The notes: generated by a model from the sequence alone, not told the origin. Positions 1 through 12,114 are shown, counted from the first letter of the stretch. The stretch is DNA of 64,000 nt from Phlebotomus papatasi (GCF_024763615.1 NC_077223.1:39494627-39558626), one strand, 5' to 3'. Made by a program: numbers and translations.

Positions 1-539
1 AGAGATGATGCTCCTTTGTTTCTCCAGGCATTTATACAACCTAGTCATTAGAAAAGCTAAAAATTCACGAAATTTCGAAAGAAAAACACATGTCCAAAAT
101 AAAGGAGCAGTCTAATTTGGAATCATTTTTAATTTGGATTTTTGAGATTTCCTCGTTGTTTCAGATGGTCAAAAAGAAAAAGCAGTTAATCCTCGGCGTT
201 TCTGGGTTGGTTAGTCGTGGCGTCTTGTCGTGTTAGTCAGACACCCCTACATGTTCTCTCCGGGGTTTTTGGGAGTCTCTTCACTTGTTTTTGATATTTT
301 TTTCATAATATGTTATTTTTGTATAGATTTAATTTAATCTCAAGAATTTTTATTATTCATAATACATTTTTTGTTAATATTAGATTTATTTAATTTAAGT
401 CTTTTTAAAATTTATTTTAATTTTTCTTTTGTTTTGTTCCTTAAGGGCTTATGTCTCCTCTTTCTACGGGTTGCTGGCAACCCTTTTGGCTTAACCCTTT
501 CTGTCGCAATCCCACTTTTATATCCCCCTAATCTTTTAC
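1..539. other. AT-rich stretch, no gene seen
   Basis: The sequence is AT-rich with homopolymer T runs. A 66-codon frame at 371-571 has hydrophobic, low-complexity composition and no family likeness, so I treat it as chance. I recognise no repeat termini here. Confidence 0.4.
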
Positions 540-541
540 TA

Positions 542-735
542 GGGGAGATCGGGGTAGAATTAGCCAATTAATTATATAGTATGGTGTTACAGTTTTTCTT
601 TAAGAAGAAGTATTGAGCAAACTACTATTTTTTTTATACTAATTAACTATATCTTTCTTAATTGAATTATTTATCAATCCGATTTAAACTATTTTTTTCA
701 TAAATTCTAAGCGAATAAAAATTTCTAGTCTCCCC
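542..735. mobile_element. short GGGGA-ended element in TA target
   Basis: It starts GGGGAGATCGGGGTAGAATT and ends GTCTCCCC, with TA on both sides (540-541 and 736-737). The subterminal sequence resembles the left end of the larger element at 54163-55327, including a shared ATTGAGCAAACTA stretch, so this is probably an internally deleted derivative. It has no coding capacity. Confidence 0.6.
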
Positions 736-1154
736 TATTAACTTTTACTGGTTAAATATTCTTGAGGATCAGCCTGAGTCCATTTGGGCCTTTCGGGCCT
801 TTGCACTCACAAGTACTTTTCGTGGTTTTGATTTATTTTGCCCATTTGAAGCAAAGAGGAAATTTTAAAATTCCAAATTAAAAATTATTTCAAATTAACC
901 CACTTTACTCTACTCAACATTTAGTAGCATCTTCAAGACAGGGTATGCATAAGAGCAGGTTCATAACAACAATATAGGGTGGAAGGTACACATCTTGTCA
1001 CTTTAAGAAATCGTATTTTGAACATTTGGGATATGAAATTTTTACGTATATTGTAATAGGAAATAGTAGATTAATAAAAAACATCCTGTTGTACTTGAAT
1101 CTTATTAGATATATTAAATAAAATTTAATATTTTAAAGAAATTTCCAATGAGTA

Positions 1155-2295
1155 GGGGAGACAGGGGTAAAAAGACACAAATTGAAAATTTGAAAATTCA
1201 ATATCTTCCAAAATAAAAGAGATAGATGCTTGAGATTTTTTCCATAGATGGCCTCCATAGACCTTCTTCAAAGTCGTAAGTTTCTTGGAATTCGAACAAG
1301 GAATTCAGAAAATAAAAAAATATTGAAATTTTTAGCCATATTTTTGAAATGTTTTCCTTCTTGCTACAGATATCAATTTTGACCTACTTATTTTCCAAAA
1401 TTGATGCCCTGGTAAATATTTTCTAAATGATTTGGATTCTTTGAATACGAAACCACTATCTATTTTAGAATTTTACAAAGATTCTTTTCTCCAGAAATCC
1501 TTTTATTAAAAATGTCCACTTGGGGTAAAAAGTAACAAAAGGTATGGAGCAAAAAGTAACAGACCGAAGCAATTTCTGACGTCTCACGACGAGAAGAAAC
1601 ATCATTTCCTCATCTCGCCGGTTTTTGTTTTCATTGGTCAAACTATTAGCAGTCTCTTGTGTGTTTTTTTTTTCTAAAATAGCTTAAAAAGCACTATTCT
1701 CGTTCAGATAGAGAAAACTGTGTTTTAAAAAGATGTAGGGTGAAAAGAACGTCTATTGACACTTTTAGAACTCGTGTCAGCACCTATTGACACCCTACTT
1801 TGTACCATTTGGGATATGAAATTTGAACTTTTCTGTTTATAGTCAAAGGTATATTACAGAAAAAACGTTGTATTACTTATATTTTACTATATATATTAAA
1901 TAATTTTCAATATTTTGGCAAAAGTGTCAATAGGGGTTCCCTGTCGAACAGACGTTCCTCCGACCCTAGAGGAATAAATTTCCTATGAAAATATGTCACC
2001 TAGCTATTTTTTTTTTTATAATTTACGAAAGCTCTTAATAAAGCGAATCAAAATGTGATAATATCCCATACCTCGTACTATTTGCTTCAGCATTTTTGAG
2101 AATGGTCACAAAATTAACTTTTAGAAAACAGCTCGATAAATGTATTTCCTTACAAAATAGAGGAAAATGATTATCACAAAGTTGTATAGCGGTAAATTTC
2201 CTATAGAATTGCACTAATTAGAAATTTTTGGGGCGCTAGAGTACCTTGTAAAAAAATAAAATATCCGTTTTGTTACTTTTTGCCCCAGTCTCCCC
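1155..2295. mobile_element. GGGGAGAC-ended element, 1.1 kb, TA target
   Basis: Left end GGGGAGACAGGGGTAAAAAG and right end TTTTTGCCCCAGTCTCCCC are inverted repeats, flanked by TA at 1153-1154 and 2296-2297. The interior matches the element at 41802-42710 in opposite orientation, for example the region around 'agcttaaaa...cagatagagaaaa'. It carries an extra nested element at 1738-1966 that the other copy lacks. No open frame of transposase size. Confidence 0.75.
1738..1966. mobile_element. 229-bp GGGTGAAAAG element nested in another element
   Basis: The ends are GGGTGAAAAGAACGTC and a related inverted end near 1945-1966, with TA at 1736-1737 and 1967-1968. The paralogous site inside 41802-42710 reads through without this block, giving an approximate empty site. 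Further copies or fragments occur at 977-2327, 17758-17971 and about 25725-25860. Confidence 0.65.
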
Positions 2296-2329
2296 TATTC
2301 CCTGGCGAACAGGTGTTCCTTCGACCCTA

Positions 2330-4390
2330 CCTATATCCAAACAATATATGTAATGTCCATTGTTTTCTCTGCGCAGTTTGTGCAATAGTAATTGTTCACT
2401 CAACGTGACTGATTCGAGTATTAAAAAGAAACTTTAGAAGAAGTAAAGGAGATTTAAATTGAGATCAAGTAAGTTTCCCCAGTATTGATGTTAGAAGTTC
2501 AGGGTAGGTCTTTTACAGAGTCAAATTGTACAAGTGTGTACTAGTTTTGTCCGTCTATCATGTATTTTTTCAGAGCAAATTATGCTCGAAAAAATGTATC
2601 AAAATGTGACCTTTTTTGGGATAAAGGGATGAATTTATCTCAAAATCATTTTTTTTGTAATGAGTTCGAGTAATGAAAGGGTAAAAGGATATGTTGTTTC
2701 AGACTATGTTCTCCTTATTATGAGGATCATTCCTACAGCCTCATTCGCATATAAATTTCTAAGAACATTTTTTTGTATTATTCTTTCAAAGGTCACAGTT
2801 TTCATACATTTAAGTTCCGGAAAAAATTATACTATATAATCTATTCAAAGGGGAGGAATTGGTGGGTGGGAGTGAAAGTAGGCGATCAATGAGGGATTCT
2901 AAAGGGTTAGGGGTTGAATGTTGAATTTTTCGAACGAATGAAAATTTATTTGGCATTGATTTCCGTCGTAAACGAAAACCGCGTGCACCAATGTTTCCTG
3001 CCTAGATAATTTTGCATATGTCATCATTTTGTTAATTACAATTTTACACCGAAACACCCCTTGACTCACACACTTTTAATCTGTATTGGGGTGCTTTTAA
3101 AATCCCCCTGTCCAGTGACTCATCGTGGCACTTTTATCAGTCAGGAGGTGAAGGCAGCGAGGGTTTTGTTAACAATTTTCGCACATTTTTTGGGAGTATG
3201 GGTATCCCAATCCCATCATTCACCTACCTCAAAATATTTAGTGTGAACATGAGGATAGTACTGAAAAATAGTGTGAGATATGCGCTCAAAAATTTATCCA
3301 CAACATGGGAGATAATTCACCCAATTGTGCTGCAATACTATTTTTTGGTGGTGAGATGAAAATTCATTTTAGATGTGGAGTCGTCGTTTTTTTTTTATAC
3401 CAAGCCAGAAAGGGTGACTAAAGTGCGGTTATCGGGCTTGAACAAAAGAGGGTTTGGGAAAGGCGCAAGGAGAGTGAGGTAGTGGAGAATGGGAATGAGA
3501 GAGTGAATGAATTGAATAAAAAGTCACCCACAGAAATGAATTTCCAATCTGCAAGGGACTTCCTGAATTACACCAACATTCAGAACTCTGTTTTATAACA
3601 GTCAAAAATGACATGAACCACGAAATTTGAATCAATCAACTCACACTCCATTCTTTTAACCAGGTACAGATGATACTTTTTTCGGACATTCCTTGTTTTG
3701 GCTCAAAGCATTCTGAAATTATTTTTGGTTGTATCTTAAATTGAAATTTTAGCCATTCACAAAGTCAATTTGACGTGGTTGTGTATAGAGAAATCAGAAA
3801 TGGGTGAGATTTTAATGAATTTTACCTGATAGATTATCAAAATAAAAACATTTTCATGCAAGTTTTGGGAATAATAGTAGCATCTTCTCTCAAGAATTGC
3901 TTTTAAAGAAAATTTATAAACCAGATTTTAAGACTCTAAAACCCTAGACACACTTACAGATGTATTAGATTATATTTCCAACAGTTTTTGACTTAACCGT
4001 CCCTCTGTTTAAGCCGAGAAACGGCTTAATGAGTGGGAAACTGATAGGAATTTAGTCAAATCAATTTTTTATTATAATTACTTTAAACCGTGTCTCGACT
4101 TAAGTTGTAAGTGTGTCTAGGGCATAACACGAAAAAAAGAGCATTATGATCATACGTATATACATAACTCCCCGATTTAGTTACTTCAATGCATTTTATA
4201 TCCTAGCTCTCCACTCTTTCAATTTTTATAAATTTAGTGTAAATGAGGATAGGGATAAGCAGTTGAAAAAGATGATGATTACACTGTGCAACAGTGATTT
4301 TGCCCTGGGTTCTCACGCTGTTTTTTTCTATTGCTAGGGTCAAATGATTTACGAAAATACTTATCATTTTGTTTTTGCGCCTGATAGGCA
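2330..4390. other. no gene seen; includes a GC-richer single-copy island
   Basis: About 2840-3650 is less AT-rich, with GGTGGGTGGG near 2860 and several C-rich runs, and shows no repeat termini. Frames at 3061-3246 and 3429-3635 are short and composition-driven. The remainder is AT-rich without recognisable structure. Confidence 0.35.
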
Positions 4391-4670
4391 AACCGTTTTT
4401 GCCGTTTTTGATACTTGGGTGCCTATATCTCCGATTCTGCTGAATCGATTTATTTCTTAATATGGGAACATTTGTTCTCCTTTAGATGCCCGATAATCCT
4501 TTGGACAGATGGAGTTCGTGCCACTGACAGCAGGGGCGCTGTAGTCTCATATATGTCAGAAAACATGGAAAAATCGAACTTTTTAACAACTTTAATCAAA
4601 AATATTTCGAAAATTAGGACTGTCCCTTACAATCTGTTTTATGGGTTTGATAGAGAATCTTATTAGCTAC
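4391..4670. repeat. diverged relative of the CTCF-motif module
   Basis: The text 'tatctccgattctg' followed about 100 bp later by CCACTGACAGCAGGGGCGCT (4521-4540) repeats the order seen in the ~300-bp modules of 39962-41780, where 'atctccggttct' precedes a CC(A)...AGGGGCGC box. I see no clean termini. The 83-codon frame here is judged non-coding. Confidence 0.35.
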
Positions 4671-5254
4671 ATTTTCGTCCAGGTACAACTTTTCTCTCAG
4701 ATTGTTTTTCAACCTCGAAATTGAGGTCCAGACGAAAATAGAGCACTAAGCCAATTAGCGAAAATCTTGACTATTTCACACATTTTGACTTTTTCTTTTC
4801 AAATTTAGTAAACCCATGCTATTTCTTTAACTTTTTTTGACAACTGTAGAAGTTTAATCATTTTTACCGTTTTATGAAGTGTGTTTAGATATAATACAAG
4901 TTTATAACTCAAATAATATCCTTATAATAACTATAGATTTCAGTCTAACTTCAATCTTAAAAAAAAATTATTAGAAAAAAAGTATATTAATTGCATAATT
5001 TTAAATATTTCTTATTACATTTATGTTTTATAATCAATAAGCATCTATTTTACCTTTTACATACCAGTTATTCATGGAAAACTTTGCATTAAAGCCTTTT
5101 ATTTAAAATTCAATTTTTTATTATTCTTTGAAGGTTTTTCCTACAATTATCGGCTTTAACTTCATGATTACGTAATTTTCGTCGAAAGAAATCTAAAGCT
5201 AGTCCTAAATAAACTTAAAAGAAACACAAAACTACTAGTTTTTGAACTTGTAAG

Positions 5255-5449
5255 TGTTATTTTGTATATTATTTTTGAGCTCAAATATTTTTTATATAGC
5301 AAATTGCTGGAGATTTGCAAAAAATATCCTAGATTCCTACATCTCTCTACTTCGTGATTATGTACAAACATTAGAAAGAAATAACTTCAGGTAGTCAGGA
5401 AAAATTATTTTCTCTATGGGTCACGGGTGACCCAATCGTCCTTAAAGGG
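5255..5449. mobile_element. right part of a TTAA-target piggyBac-like element
   Basis: The segment ends ATCGTCCTTAAAGGG next to TTAA (5450-5453). It contains the same subterminal text as 37088-37716 ('gcaaaaaatat...ctagatt...gtcaggaaaaattattttct'). The near palindrome GGGTCACGGGTGACCC lies just inside the end. I could not find the left end. Confidence 0.5.
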
Positions 5450-5453
5450 TTAA

Positions 5454-5585
5454 GGGCGAGAGGGTCAAAAATTCGGGGTCAGAAAAATAATTTTTTTGAC
5501 TTTTTAAAGCTAAATGCAATATAGATGACCATAGGAAAAACTAAACCATTTTTGGGACACAGGTTACCCTATCGTCCTTAAAGGG
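5454..5585. mobile_element. 132-bp TTAA-flanked miniature element
   Basis: TTAA stands on both sides (5450-5453 and 5586-5589). The right end is TCGTCCTTAAAGGG. The left end GGGCGAGAGGGTCAAAAATT resembles the inverted right end of 61376-61514 with an internal deletion. It abuts another family member, so the two share one TTAA. Confidence 0.5.
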
Positions 5586-5829
5586 TTAAAGATAAAGACA
5601 TTTTCGTATGAACAAAATATGCACCTAATTAATCCTTAAAAAATCTACAGCACACGCAAATATGTATTACATTTATTGCCCTATCAAGAGGAAGTGTGCA
5701 ATTTCAATTAAATTTTTGAACTCGACTATACTGATTTCAATCCTTGACTACTGTTTCAAGGATTGAATTTTGAGAAAAAAGCGTTTATATTTGATGTCCA
5801 TAGCGGAAGATATTTCTAAAAACTCTGTA

Positions 5830-6385
5830 GGGTAATTGTGCGAAATTTCGGCATAGTTGCAAATACGCACCGAAGTCCTAAGTTTGAAATGCAATATTTT
5901 AAATACATATTGAAATTTCTTGTTACTTCCTTTTCGGAAAGTTGAATGGAACCTTGAAAATTAGTTTATCATCTTTGTTTTCTTTAAATCAGTTCCTAAA
6001 ATATTGAATAATTAATAAAAATATAGACATTGCTTTGGGTATTCCGGCCACTTTGAGTGTAATACCGACCACCTTTTGTAAAGCAACGGATAGAAAATTT
6101 CAAAATGTCATAGGGAACGAGTTCAAAAGCATTTACTTTAATACGTTTGTATGACCCACAAGCCCCGAGATCTTCCATGCAATTTGTCGTGAAGGCCTGA
6201 AGTGTTTACCTTGGGATCCCAAATTTTTACGCAGATTCCCGTAGCAGTTTGCCCTTTCTGAACTCTTCCAAAGGGGTTCCGGTCAATATTCCGAAAACCA
6301 AAATCCCGAAAGCCAAAATCCAAGGCCGAAATTACACTCAAAGTGACCGAAATATAAATCTGGCCAAAATTTGGCACACTTACCC
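5830..6385. mobile_element. GGGTAA(G/T)TGTGC-ended element, TA target
   Basis: The left end GGGTAATTGTGCGAAATTTC and right end AATTTGGCACACTTACCC are inverted, with TA at 5828-5829 and 6386-6387. Full relatives are at 16540-16967 and 37836-38261. The interior holds 'CCGAAAGCCAAAATCC' microrepeats near 6290-6340. The frames at 5996-6178 and 6138-6377 are repeat sequence. Confidence 0.65.
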
Positions 6386-6389
6386 TATC

Positions 6390-7094
6390 TTAGAGTTAAT
6401 TCCAAAACGATTTGAATTTTGAATATTGCAAAACCCAAGTAACTCCTTAAATGGAAGTCTTACAACATAAAATTCTCTAAAACACTTTAAATGTTTTCAA
6501 ATAATTCTAAGAAAAAAACAGCTCTCTGAAAAGCTTCTAGATTTAAGAGAAAAACTGATAAGATCAAAAGATCAATCTTTTGGTCAATTCGCAAAATATA
6601 TTCAGTATTGGAATTCTGTAGCAATATGATAATTTTATATGAGAAATATTCGTAGTGACTTTGGGAGCACGATAACATAAAAGTCCAATAAGTACCGTAT
6701 GACCATTTCAAGGAGCTTTGCGAAGCTCAGAGTAACTGATATGTATTTGATTTTCAATTAATTTATCCGAATTTACCACATAAATTTTTAGAATTTGTTA
6801 TATGATATTGTCAGACTGTTAAAGAATTTCCCTACAGGCCTACAATTCTTCTTATAAAAAATCATTTTTGGATCACTCGGTTGGGTCTAATTGGGTATAC
6901 TAAAAATATATATAATATGTTTTTTAGGGTATACAATGCTTGAAGGTACCCTATCTCCCCTAATAACTGATTAACAATTCGAAAACTTCAGCGTCAATTA
7001 GAATCTTCAGGCATTTCAAGTTGGTTGACAATAAAAATCTCACCAACAATAAGCTGATCTAGGTTTATTCCAGTTTATTCCTGCTTTGTATATA
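6390..7094. other. AT-rich, no gene seen
   Basis: Only short frames are present. CCCTATCTCCCCTAATAA at about 6951 looks like an isolated end of the GGGGA-type family, but I found no partner. Confidence 0.3.
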
Positions 7095-8300
7095 TTTATT
7101 GTTTTTCTAAAATCGCGAATTCACGGTTCCCAATGGACACAGGGAGAGAGCTGGAAAAATCTGGAAGAAAATGAAACATTGGGGCGATTGATAGCAATGG
7201 GAATGGTCCGTGGGGACACTTCAATTTAATGATATTTCCATCCAATTTTTTAGCCCCGTTCTCCAGTATCAGGGTGGTCGCACATACGAAGCAGCATTGC
7301 TCGCGAGTCAGACATGGGGAGAAAGAGGCCGAGTTGAGCTTGTCCAGCCTCTTGCTTGGTGATGTATTCGTTTGTCCATGGCAAAAAATAGCGTCCTCGC
7401 ATAGAGATCTCTCTCGCGCTCTTCCCGGAAAAGTCCCCACCCTCGAAGCTGGGGGGTTGAGGGTGTTTGTGTTGGTTAGTTTATGTGTGCGCCTTTTTTG
7501 CCATTGAGTTTCAGTTTGGTGCCTCTTTCGCTTTGGAGCCATATATACATAAAAAAAAAGTGGCACAAAAGGATGAAAAAGAAAAAGATTGAAAAAATAC
7601 AACAAAATTTTCACTCTCCACCCACTCCTACTGGTGCACCAGGGAAGCTTTGACGAAAAAAAATGCTTCGTGCAGCGAACAACTTGACCATTGCCTGAGT
7701 GAGAACATATCCTATACCACCATTGCTAAGAGAGAGACAGTATATCCTCCGATCCGGAGGAAAAATCAGAGGAAAGGAATACGAATGGAAAAAAAGTCAT
7801 GTGGAATTTTTATTTTCTCCTCTTCTGCAATTCACACACATACACACATGGTGCAGAATAAATTGCAAGGGCGGATCAGGAGGAAAGCTCACCCCAGAGC
7901 TTTTTTGTGCACCACACGAAGAGACTGTATTAACGAAAATGTTCTCAACTTCCGACCCCATCTTCAACGGCTATCAGCTTATTTTCTTCCTCTCATGGAG
8001 GATTTACATGAGCCAGCTAATGAAATTTTCTCTTATTTAAACACACCCTGGGACGATACACTACTACCTCAGCTTGTTGACTAAGATTGTAAGGATTGCT
8101 GGGAATATTTGCCAGGTACATATATACATATACATATGTTCAGTTTGCTTATTGACTGAATGGAAACAGATTGGTGTGGAATACACAAATGATTTTTATT
8201 GGAATGGTTACAAAGTGGGTTTAAACTCGCCTGTCAACGGTCGGTGTTTCAGTTGCAGTTTAAATTTTAATTGACAGCTTTTCAGTACGTCAGGATAACT
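7095..8300. other. GC-richer single-copy island
   Basis: This block is clearly less AT-rich than its surroundings and carries no recognisable repeat ends. A 172-codon minus-strand frame (7096-7614) is the longest here. It overlaps a 92-codon plus frame, starts with a hydrophobic run and resembles no family I know, so I do not call it a gene. A TA/CA dinucleotide run lies near 8118-8138. A conserved regulatory block is possible. Confidence 0.3.
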
Positions 8301-8880
8301 TTGTCTTAGCAATCATATTGCAACTTCGAGAGAGCAATTCACTTATATCGGGTGTATAAATTCGTGATAAGTTCGAACAATTTTAAAATAATTAAAAATC
8401 TTATTTAAAATTTTTAATAAAGGAAATAATGCTGTATTGTATTCCATTTAAAATAATTTCGAATTAGTATTCAGTTTTAATTTATTCATATTTTATTTGG
8501 CCTTGAAGGATAGCTTCATCCCCAACCCTGTTGTTCGTAAGCTTTCTTAAATTACGGTACTTAAGAATGGTTTTACCAATCGGACATTAGCAGATCGGAT
8601 CGGTGAAGACTATCCTTAAGCGCTAGAATTAAAGGAAAGCTTAGGAACCGAAGGGATCGAAGTCACGCTTGGATGGCAAAGTCACCCGCACCTATGGTAC
8701 TTCTCAAGAATTTATCCAGCAGAGTGAAGATATTTTATATAATATTGGTGACATTAAAAATCAACTCAAGAGGATTAGGCGCGGTATTTTAGTAAAAATA
8801 GGTAATATTACCATTCACAAGTAGAGTTTTTAAAAGATTCGAAGATCTATTTGGAAATCCAAAAAAGGGATAGCTTAGGT
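8301..8880. other. AT-rich, no gene seen
   Basis: No repeat termini, RNA genes or credible frames are visible. Confidence 0.3.
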
Positions 8881-8881
8881 A

Positions 8882-9585
8882 GGGGAGACTGGGGCAAAAC
8901 TTGTCAAAACGCATATTTAATTCTTTCACGATCTCTGAGAAAATTTAAACGTTTTATAATGAGCATATTCTTATAGGAACTTTACTGCTCTACAACATTG
9001 CAGAAGACTATTTTCCTCTATATCGAAAGAAATGTGATCTTCGAATCATTTTCTAATAGTTCCGGCACACCTTTTAGGTCAAGAAAATTTCATGAAATCA
9101 AAATTCACGTTCTTTTCTTTCTCACACCTTTTGCATTATATCTATCTCATTTTTTCGCACTTCAAATTCGATCGAGCTGAATTGAATTTGTTGTGATGTT
9201 TAAAAGAAGAAGAAAAGTGCAAAAGAATGAGATAGACATATGAAAAACGTGTGAGAAAGAAAGTGATTCCAATTTCGACTTCATGAAATTTTCCTGATCG
9301 AAAAGGTATGCCAGAGCCATAAAAGTCGATTTTGTGGAGATTCTCAAAATTGCTGGGGCAAATTTTGTCAGTTTTCGGGTAATTTGTAACGTTTCACTCT
9401 CGCAACCGTTAAAAATATCAAATAGACATATTTTTATAGGAAATTTATCCTCTACAACTTTGTCGAAGATAATTTTTCTCTATCTTAACGAGAAATGTGC
9501 TTAAATTGAGCTAATCAGTATTGATATTTTAGAAAATAGTGAGTATTGAAGTTTTCGTTTTGACAAATTTTGCCCCAGTCTCCCC
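8882..9585. mobile_element. GGGGAGAC-ended element with nested foldback
   Basis: Inverted ends GGGGAGACTGGGGCAAAA and TTTTGCCCCAGTCTCCCC are near perfect and flanked by TA (8880-8881, 9586-9587). The interior contains phrases shared with 41802-42710 ('attctcaaaa.tgctggggcaaa'). The central 9064-9312 part is absent from that copy and is listed separately. Confidence 0.75.
9064..9312. mobile_element. 249-bp foldback insertion with ~97-bp arms
   Basis: The arms begin GGCACACCTTTT at 9064 and end AAAAGGTATGCC at 9312. They can be matched across almost their whole length, including CATGAAATTTTC and TCTTTCTCACAC blocks. The open frames 8998-9180 (+) and 9162-9347 (-) encode similar peptides only because the arms are inverted copies. 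No clear target duplication. Confidence 0.65.
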
Positions 9586-9899
9586 TACATTCTGTTCGAA
9601 TTTCGAAGTGCTCAAGTGTCAAAATATGTTGATCTTCACTTTTTTGTGAGGAAAAACACAAAGCAATGCCGCTTAGTCTCCTGTCCCATTATTTAATCAC
9701 ACCATAATCACTGAACAACGAAACGTTTTTCGAGCTTTTTATTGTGATGCTTTATAAATTTTCCCCACCTTGTGCGAAAATGAAAATTCAAAATTGAATT
9801 TGAATTCCTAGAAAATCAACGACGTTTTGCGCAAATAGCGTTACATTTACTTTTTATCCCAGACACTGTTGTAGAATTAAACTCTACGTGTGTTTGCAT

Positions 9900-10030
9900 C
9901 CTGTAAAAATAAAAAAATGGTTGAAGAATCTGGGGCACCACCGAACAAGGGGTAGCATCGAACACTAATTTTTATTTCAAAATTACTTCGACTATCTCGC
10001 CTATTTTTGATTATTAGGACTCGTGCTGTG
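9900..10030. repeat. fragment of a GGGGCACCA(C/T)CGAAC-type end
   Basis: CTGGGGCACCACCGAACA and 'gaagtctaatat' recur inverted at about 53000-53076, where the end is complete with CCCAGTTTCCCCTA. Here the outer terminus is missing. Confidence 0.45.
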
Positions 10031-10317
10031 AAGTCTAATATATCATTTAAAAAAATCTTAGTGTTAATAAAATTGTATTTTAACTAATTTACACGCATTC
10101 CGAGCTGTATACGCTTTGAGTTTTCATCTAAAGAATTTCAGTTGACATATTTCATTTGAGCTTATCTCTGTTTTTACATTTTCTATTTTAAACCATTAAG
10201 AAGCTTTGAAGATGTAATCCGGTGGAGTTATCTTATAGTATGACTCGAGCCAGGTTCCGAGGACTGGAGAAGGGAATGATATAACATCGGAAAGGTTTTA
10301 ATATGCGCTCCTATATA

Positions 10318-12112
10318 CAGTCGAGTTCCTCAAATTTGAACGACGGTTGCATTTAAAGTGTAAAATATGAGGTTATGTAAAAGAAATTTTGCATGGAGTT
10401 TGAATTAGAACTATTTTTCTCTAGTGTTTTCTCAATATTGTCGTATTATGTTAATTTGCTCAACAAATTCCAACTATTTAACAACAAATTCAGTTGATAA
10501 AATTCTCTAAACTTATTTTTTCTCAATTTAGGAAAAGTGAATTTTACATGCATTCCGTTACGTTTTTGAAAATATTGTTCAAATTTGAGGAGTGAGAAAT
10601 GTCATCTATAGGGGGAGGCTTTGATCGTTCGCACATACGCTACCTTCAGACACTTCATATTTCTCCCATATTCCTTTATGAATCTCACATATGGCTATAT
10701 ATTGTAATAGCTAACCTTAAATCCCATCTTTCCTGAAAAAATTGAGAGTCTAATCCTTTTTTCCTAGTTTCAGGAAACAAAAAATAAAAACAGGTCCAAA
10801 ACTGTAATTTTGCTGTGCAATATTTCATACGATTGTGCAGAATTAATGTCACTTTTCTGAAAAACTACTATCACAAAGGGTAGAAGGGTTATTAGGAATC
10901 AGATTTATGTAAAAATCTTTTAGGCTGAACAGGCACTTTTTGTGGGTGGAACAAAATTCACAAACTTGACTCAGATTCATCGATCGCACATAGAAGACTG
11001 CTTCTTTCAGATATTTTCCAGGAAACTTCATTTTAGATACGATCCCTCATATTCACATCTATTGTAATCTACCGATTTGATCCACCACTAAAAAGGAAAA
11101 CTTAAAAATCGTAAAGTTGATAAACAAGAAGTAATTTGACTCAAATAGGCTGCAGTTGAGTAATTATTAAGCAATTTTGCATTTCTTTGATATAAAAATA
11201 TTTTTCAAGCTTGCACAAACTGAATGTGCAATAAAAGAATCACATCTGCAATAAGCTCATACAGTTTACAACTGGTTTTTTGACAATCTTTGACATAACC
11301 TCACTATTGTGTTGTTTTGCATGACAAAGAAAAGAAATTGTCCGTGAGAAGCTGTTTTGTGAAAATTTTAGCTTGTTCACCTGCTGAAGCTCAATATCTG
11401 TGCTAAATCCCGATTCCTGCAGCTGCAGGAACAGAGAAATCTTCAATGATGCGCATTCAAACGTTTTTGTGCATATCCGGCTCCGTGGAGGAATGGTGGA
11501 ATCTTGTGTGGTCTTCTCGCTTGCAGAGTTTTAGTCAATTTTTAGCTTTAAAAACTTATTGATTCGTGTAAATTTGGTGATATTTGGACTTTTTAAGAAA
11601 GTATTCATCAGATTTAACCGTTTCCGGAGTGAAATTCTCGTAGAACCAATCAAAAAAATGGTTTTTAATGTCAATAAAACATCCCTCAGAAAAGTTCCAA
11701 AAAAGTGATATTAAAATGTTTTATTCTATATAAAAATGGTTTAATCAAGTAGATTAGAGTTCCCTTTAAACAATGATGTGCAACTTTTAGTGTCCGGTGC
11801 AAAATTTACGGTGAAAATGGGGTGTTCAATGATGGCGTGAATCGTGTGCGATAATAGAAACTTGATTCATCTATCGGATAAATCGCCATTAAATTTTCAT
11901 TTTCCTCTGGAGGAAAATCTAAGGATTTCCTGGAATTTTGTTTGGTGGGATTATAAACCTTATAAGTAAGACATTTTTTTGGCATAGTTGGAGAATCCAT
12001 ACAGTTTGCATGGTAGTCAGAAAAAATCACTGAACTTGAACATCATTTTTGTATGCGAAAGTTCAAAGCCTCCCCCTACCCCCCAAATGTTCAAATTTGA
12101 GGAACTCTACTG
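10318..12112. mobile_element. TA|CAGT-ended element, interrupted
   Basis: The left end CAGTCGAGTTCCTCAAATTT and the right end (about 12089-12112, AAATTTGAGGAACTCTACTG) are inverted and flanked by TA (10316-10317, 12113-12114). TA plus CAGT ends suggest a Tc1/pogo-like affinity (inference). A GGGGGA-ended element occupies 10611-12076, so only about 330 bp belong to this outer element. A further inverted internal end (CAAATTTGAGGAGTGAG near 10580-10596) suggests internal rearrangement. Confidence 0.6.
10611..12076. mobile_element. GGGGGAGGCTTTGA-ended nested element
   Basis: The ends GGGGGAGGCTTTGATCGTTC and TTCAAAGCCTCCCCC are inverted, with TA at 10609-10610 and 12077-12078. Part of the interior (11750-11990, read on the minus strand) is recognisably similar to 62430-62620 inside another GGGGA-type element. 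Minus frames at 10849-11031, 11240-11446 and 11806-12030 show no conserved family, and reading frame is not preserved in the related copy. Confidence 0.6.
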
Positions 12113-12114
12113 TA

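Larger units (their letters stand above)
977..2327. mobile_element. GGGTGGAAGG-type element, split by a nested insertion
   Basis: The left end GGGTGGAAGGTACACATC at 977 and the right end at 2298-2327 (closing GTTCCTTCGACCC) are flanked by TA at 975-976 and 2328-2329. They correspond to the two ends of the uninterrupted relatives at 1738-1966 and 17758-17971. The middle is replaced by a complete GGGGA-type element (1155-2295) with its own TA duplication. Removing that element joins the two halves into a sequence resembling the relatives. Non-autonomous and non-coding. Confidence 0.6.

Noticed and set aside
7096..7614. 172-codon minus-strand open frame, the longest in the window
   Set aside because: Hydrophobic start, no recognisable domain, overlapping opposed frames, and composition consistent with a less AT-rich non-coding island. 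No splice or promoter evidence.
11806..12030. Minus frame containing IDESSFYYR, resembling the DETGLFYR motif of pogo/Tigger transposases
   Set aside because: The homologous segment at 62430-62620 does not keep the frame or the peptide, and no other transposase motif is present, so the likeness is probably chance.
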